64,000 bases of DNA, from the NCBI GenBank assembly GCA_027488815.1, contig JAIYAX010000019.1, positions 1 through 64,000 on the forward strand, read 5' to 3'. Origin of the DNA: Cytophagaceae bacterium (GTDB taxonomy: Bacteria; Bacteroidota; Bacteroidia; Cytophagales; JAIYAX01). The translations under genes were made by a program, and so were the position numbers. A model generated the notes under the pieces. It was not told the origin of the DNA and made no database searches. It worked only from the letters and a program-made list of their open reading frames with translations. This document shows positions 60,667-64,000 of the stretch, piece by piece. The stretch's first letter is position 1. Each line of letters opens with the position of its first letter.

Positions 60667-61659
60667 TTGGTCAGGATAGGTCAGATAGAGCTTGGAGATT
60701 TTCCTCTGTTGCTAGCACCCATGGAAGATGTGAGCGATCCACCTTTCCGTAGGGTTTGCAAAGAACAAGGGGCTGACTTGATGTATACGGAGTTTATCTC
60801 AGCGGAGGGCCTTATCAGAGATGCAGCCAAATCCTTGCAGAAGCTTGATATTTTCGATTATGAAAAGCCTATTGGCATTCAGATTTTTGGTGATAAAGTA
60901 GAAGTGATGAGGGAGGCAGCCCGAATTGCCAATGATGCTCAACCTGATCTGGTCGATATAAACTTTGGTTGCCCTGTGAAGAATGTTGCATGCAAAGGGG
61001 CTGGTGCCGGTCTACTGCGAGACTTACCAAAAATGCAGAAAATCACAGAAGAGATCGTGAAAATTTGTAATCGCCCGGTGACTGTCAAGACTCGCCTTGG
61101 TTGGGATGATGAAAGCAAAAATGTGATTGAAGCCGCCACCAGATTGTATGATGTAGGCGTAAAGGCGATTACGATTCACGGACGTACCAGAGCTCAGATG
61201 TACAAGGGTGAAGCCGACTGGAGTTTGATCGCCCAGGTCAAAAACCTTCCGTTTATGGATATCCCGGTCTTTGGTAATGGTGATATTGATTCTGCCGAAA
61301 AGGCTCTTGAATATAAAAACCGCTATGGAGTTGATGGAGTGATGATCGGCAGAGCAGCTATTGGATACCCTTGGATCTTCAATGAAATAAAACACTTTGT
61401 CGCTTATGGAACCCATCTTCCTGCACCGGATCTGGCTCAGCGGGTTGAAGTGACTCGCACCCATCTTGACTTTTCCCTCCAATGGAAAGGGCCTAAGCTT
61501 GGAGTGTTCGAAATGAGAAGGCATTATGCCAACTACTTCAGAGGTATACCAAACTTCAAAGAATACAGGACCAAACTCGTAGAAGCACCTACTTATGAGG
61601 AAGTAAGTATTCTTCTGGATGAAATCAGAGAGCATTTTGGAGCTTTAGCATGCGCCTAG
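60667..61659 (+). CDS. dusB: tRNA-dihydrouridine synthase
   Basis: A 330-residue FMN-dependent enzyme that reduces uridines in tRNA. The TIM-barrel start has 'LLLAPMEDVSDPPFR', and the active-site Cys is in 'INFGCPVKNVACKGAGAG'. Later segments are 'TVKTRLGWD', 'GRTRAQMYKGEADW' and 'DGVMIGRAAIGYPWIF'. The TTG start at 60667 gives the usual N-terminus (VRIGQIELGDFPLLL); in-frame stops lie just upstream and no ATG fits. It overlaps the next gene by ten bases. Confidence 0.93.
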   Translation: MVRIGQIELGDFPLLLAPMEDVSDPPFRRVCKEQGADLMYTEFISAEGLIRDAAKSLQKLDIFDYEKPIGIQIFGDKVEVMREAARIANDAQPDLVDINFGCPVKNVACKGAGAGLLRDLPKMQKITEEIVKICNRPVTVKTRLGWDDESKNVIEAATRLYDVGVKAITIHGRTRAQMYKGEADWSLIAQVKNLPFMDIPVFGNGDIDSAEKALEYKNRYGVDGVMIGRAAIGYPWIFNEIKHFVAYGTHLPAPDLAQRVEVTRTHLDFSLQWKGPKLGVFEMRRHYANYFRGIPNFKEYRTKLVEAPTYEEVSILLDEIREHFGALACA

Positions 61660-62546
61660 CTCGCTCAGTAGCTCAGGAAAATCCCTGGATGCCTTGGATG
61701 CTTCTTGGACTGCTTTCATTGATCTGGGGCAGTTCTTTTATTCTGATCAAACAAGGGCTAAAGGTCTATCCGGCCGATCAGGTAGCAGCAATACGTATAT
61801 CGGCAGCCTTCTTTGCTTTATTGCCTTTAGCCATCAATAGGGTTAGAAATCTGGGGTTCAGAAACCTCAAATGGTTATTCATCAGTGGCATACAAGGTAA
61901 TTTTCTCCCTGCTTTTCTATTTGCCTATGCTCAGACACGCATCGAAAGTGCCTTGGCTGGAATTCTCAATGCGCTAACACCTCTTTTTACCTTACTGATT
62001 GGTGTGGTTCTTTATAGGCAAAAAGCCTCAGCAGGTAAATTCATAGGCGTATTGGTAGGTCTTGCAGGGTGCATAGGCCTGATTGTCAGCAAGAATGGGC
62101 TAAACAGTCTAGAAGGAAATGTATATGCACTTTTGGTGGTGGTGGCGACTGTATTGTACGGTTCCAATGTCAATATTCTAAAGTTCAAGCTTCAGCACCT
62201 TGAACCTATGGTAACTGCAAGCATTGCCATGCTACTGGTTGGGCCTTTTGCCGTCAGTTATTTATTTATGGGTGATTTTGCCAACCGTACAGCGCAAATT
62301 CCGGGAGCCATTTATTCCCTTGGGGCGATCGTTTTGCTTGGCTTACTGAGCACAGCACTGGCTTTGGTGCTCTTTAATCAATTGATTAAGCAATCCACCA
62401 CTCTGTTTGCAAGCTCGGTGACTTACCTAATGCCGATAGTCTCTCTGGGTTGGGGTTTCTGGATCGGAGAACGTATTGGTTTTATCGAGTTGATGGGTAT
62501 GATGGTGATCCTTGCCGGTGTACTGATCGTTCACAGAGCAAGATGA
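61650..62546 (+). CDS. EamA-family (DMT) transporter
   Basis: A 298-residue inner-membrane protein with ten helices in two EamA repeats; the first has 'LLGLLSLIWGSSFILIKQGL', the second 'NVYALLVVVATVLYGSNVN'. Members export or import metabolites such as amino acids or purines; the substrate is unknown. The start overlaps the dusB stop region by ten bases, which implies one transcript. Confidence 0.9.
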   Translation: MRLARSVAQENPWMPWMLLGLLSLIWGSSFILIKQGLKVYPADQVAAIRISAAFFALLPLAINRVRNLGFRNLKWLFISGIQGNFLPAFLFAYAQTRIESALAGILNALTPLFTLLIGVVLYRQKASAGKFIGVLVGLAGCIGLIVSKNGLNSLEGNVYALLVVVATVLYGSNVNILKFKLQHLEPMVTASIAMLLVGPFAVSYLFMGDFANRTAQIPGAIYSLGAIVLLGLLSTALALVLFNQLIKQSTTLFASSVTYLMPIVSLGWGFWIGERIGFIELMGMMVILAGVLIVHRAR

Positions 62547-62608
62547 TCTTTTTCCTTTCACAGGAAAAACCTAGTATTATACTCAAATAACTAAATCCAC
62601 AAGGTAAA

Positions 62609-63463
62609 ATGGAAGCAATTCAGGATTGGCTGCTCAGCAATTTGTTTTCAATACTTTTTATCATTTTTATTCTGACATTCATTTACAATTGGAAGAAAAA
62701 ATCCAAAAAGATGGAGCAGATAAAAGTCGAGCTCGATAAGAAAGTGAATGAAGCAAATGAAAAGAATTTAAAGGTAAGTATCCGGGCCTCCGGTGATATT
62801 CAAACTGATTCAAAGAGTAACAGTAATGAAATTGGAGGCGATACAACTTATGAGGGATCTACTGGTGATTTGCAGTGGAAGTTAACCTCCTCCATTATAT
62901 TCTCCTCCCGAAATAATTCGGATCACCCCAGTTCCGAAAGAGAAGTATGGAAAAGAAAAAGCCAATGGTTTACGTCTTTTTCACCACTTCCTAAGGACAG
63001 TTATGTGGCTATCATGGGTACTCCGGGAAATGCCCATTCCAGCAAAGAAAAGATGGGGGGCATTTTTGGTAAGGTGGTCAATTTTATATCTGATAAGGTG
63101 TTCGATATCTATGTGATTGGCTATTTCGGAAGCAGATTCGCCTCCCTGGTAAACGTTGCCCAAGATGAAATCCTCAAGATTCCCGGTCTCGATTCTTATT
63201 TCATTGTGACTAACGTGCCGGATATCGCAAAGCGATTTTTTGATGATCAAACGGTAAGTGTGCTAGTCAATTGGAAAAAAGAAAAACAGGGCTTCAAGCA
63301 AGAGGGTTCTGTTGATCTCATTGGCTTCCTTTTTCATGATGGTGGTGCTGTTGCGGGCTGTCAGGCTTCTATGGAAAATGCCTCAGAAGCAAAAATGCTT
63401 GCAGACTTTTGCAGCACCTTGTCGTTTAAAATGCAGCAAGCTATTGGAGGACATCAAGCCTAG
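62609..63463 (+). CDS. Membrane-anchored protein of unknown function
   Basis: A 284-residue protein. One N-terminal membrane helix (about 9-28) is followed by a charged coiled-coil-like stretch (about 29-55), a polar Ser/Asn-rich linker, and a C-terminal domain (about 95-280) of mixed alpha and beta with 'SYVAIMGTPGNAHSSKEK' and 'IPGLDSYFIVTNVPDIAKRF'. No signal for export or catalytic motif is recognised. The gene stands alone with 62 bases to the gene before it. Nothing else is seen in 63464-63538. Confidence 0.6.
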   Translation: MEAIQDWLLSNLFSILFIIFILTFIYNWKKKSKKMEQIKVELDKKVNEANEKNLKVSIRASGDIQTDSKSNSNEIGGDTTYEGSTGDLQWKLTSSIIFSSRNNSDHPSSEREVWKRKSQWFTSFSPLPKDSYVAIMGTPGNAHSSKEKMGGIFGKVVNFISDKVFDIYVIGYFGSRFASLVNVAQDEILKIPGLDSYFIVTNVPDIAKRFFDDQTVSVLVNWKKEKQGFKQEGSVDLIGFLFHDGGAVAGCQASMENASEAKMLADFCSTLSFKMQQAIGGHQA

Positions 63464-63538
63464 ATATGTCTTTGAACTGTTTCAATTAAACACATTTTAA
63501 CTGAATGACACCATCTTTGAGGTCAGCAGTTGTTTTCT

Positions 63539-64000
63539 CTAAGCTATATTGGTTTGAACAAGAACCGGATGTTGGATTAAAAACTGCTTCAACAACTTAT
63601 TCACCTGCTCTGGTTGATCCAGTGTCGACATATGTCTTGACCCCTCGATTCTGACATAAGATCCATGGGTAAGTTTTCGGGTATACCCCAGCTTAAAATC
63701 CTCGGTTGTGTAATCCATTTCAGCACCCATGACCAATACAGGGCAGTTGATGCGATTCAATCTGGCGGTTACACTCCAATTTATTAAGGCATTAAAGGCC
63801 AGCTTGTAAGGCTTCTTTTCATTTTTCAACCAACGCTCCAGGAACTTTTTCCTCAGCTGCTCTTGGTCAGCATCAGGAAACAGGCGCTCACTCATAAGCT
63901 TACAAAAGTACCTGAAACCAAACCAGCGTATGACAAACTTGCGTTGCCTGATAAACTGTTTAACGGTCAGGCTATCATTCAAAAACTCAGGTGCGCTATT
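63539..64000 (-). CDS. Alpha/beta hydrolase, C-terminal part (runs off the right edge)
   Basis: The frame is open to the window edge, so this is the C-terminal 153 residues of a longer protein (the edge reads NSAPEFLNDSLTVKQ). The cap region is helical. The catalytic Asp (GAEMDYTTED) and His ('RIEGSRHMSTLDQ') of the alpha/beta hydrolase triad are visible; the nucleophile and oxyanion segment lie beyond the window. Substrate unknown. Any start inside the window would be false. Confidence 0.8.
   Translation of the reverse strand, partial: NSAPEFLNDSLTVKQFIRQRKFVIRWFGFRYFCKLMSERLFPDADQEQLRKKFLERWLKNEKKPYKLAFNALINWSVTARLNRINCPVLVMGAEMDYTTEDFKLGYTRKLTHGSYVRIEGSRHMSTLDQPEQVNKLLKQFLIQHPVLVQTNIA

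Noticed and set aside
1-64000. tRNA, rRNA, CRISPR arrays and complete insertion sequences
   Set aside because: Looked for by eye on both strands; no cloverleaf with TTCGA arm and CCA-like end, no regularly spaced repeats and no transposase were found. A tRNA scan would be decisive.

Overview
The window reads as a chromosomal segment of a free-living member of the Bacteroidota, most likely of the Cytophagales. Pointers are secreted proteins with type IX secretion (T9SS) style C-terminal tails, a DUF5686 outer-membrane protein, BatD, a Bacteroidota-type thiamin pyrophosphokinase relative, start sites without clear Shine-Dalgarno sequences, and -7 boxes of the Bacteroidota form TAnnTTTG (best case a TTTG-N19-TAATTTTG promoter before ndk). 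No rRNA, tRNA, CRISPR array or complete insertion sequence was seen. Most of the window is densely packed housekeeping DNA; several convergent gene pairs overlap or abut at their 3' ends.

Layout. 1-2006 is a small accessory patch: the first 31 codons of a probable tyrosine recombinase at the edge, a T9SS-type secreted protein, and two 171-bp, about 95% identical elements with 23-nt terminal inverted repeats. They flank a VapB15-like antitoxin whose partner PIN toxin is cut off at the edge of one element. 2007-10185 holds a DUF5686 outer-membrane protein, a MacAB-like efflux system (ATPase, two FtsX-type permeases, HlyD-type adaptor) and a MATE pump. 10207-16019 carries an orphan membrane protein, a beta-helix protein, prfA, an acyl-CoA carboxylase beta subunit and a HEPN/MNT toxin-antitoxin pair whose antitoxin is fused to a helix-turn-helix domain. 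16273-42712 is core: polA, LemA/TPM proteins, two FKBP lipoproteins, nrnA, ndk, a NifU-like protein, a dicarboxylate symporter, aroC, BatD, a threonine dehydrogenase-like epimerase, an NSS transporter with a 35-residue MetS-like small subunit, an IscA-like protein, methylmalonyl-CoA epimerase, thiL, two glycosyltransferases, a TrmH-type methyltransferase and mutS.

42713-49150 contains a structured intergenic region ending in a terminator, then four tandem paralogous secreted proteins with mosaic DNA identity that suggests gene conversion. 49279-53251 is a thiamin unit: promoter, TPP riboswitch, TonB-dependent receptor, a THI5/NMT1-like protein without signal peptide, and a thiamin-pyrophosphokinase-like protein that has lost its catalytic motifs. 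thiL lies elsewhere in the window, so thiamin phosphate is probably still converted to TPP. 53223-64000 returns to core genes: prmC (which modifies release factors such as the prfA product here), ribD, a lipoprotein, msrC, psd, glutamate dehydrogenase, cdsA (cdsA and psd both serve phosphatidylethanolamine synthesis), a CPBP protease, dusB, an EamA transporter, an unrecognised membrane-anchored protein and the C-terminal part of an alpha/beta hydrolase.

The most interesting parts are the thiamin unit with its degenerate kinase, the inverted-repeat elements with the truncated toxin, the mosaic paralog array, and the HTH-MNT/HEPN module with its candidate operator.
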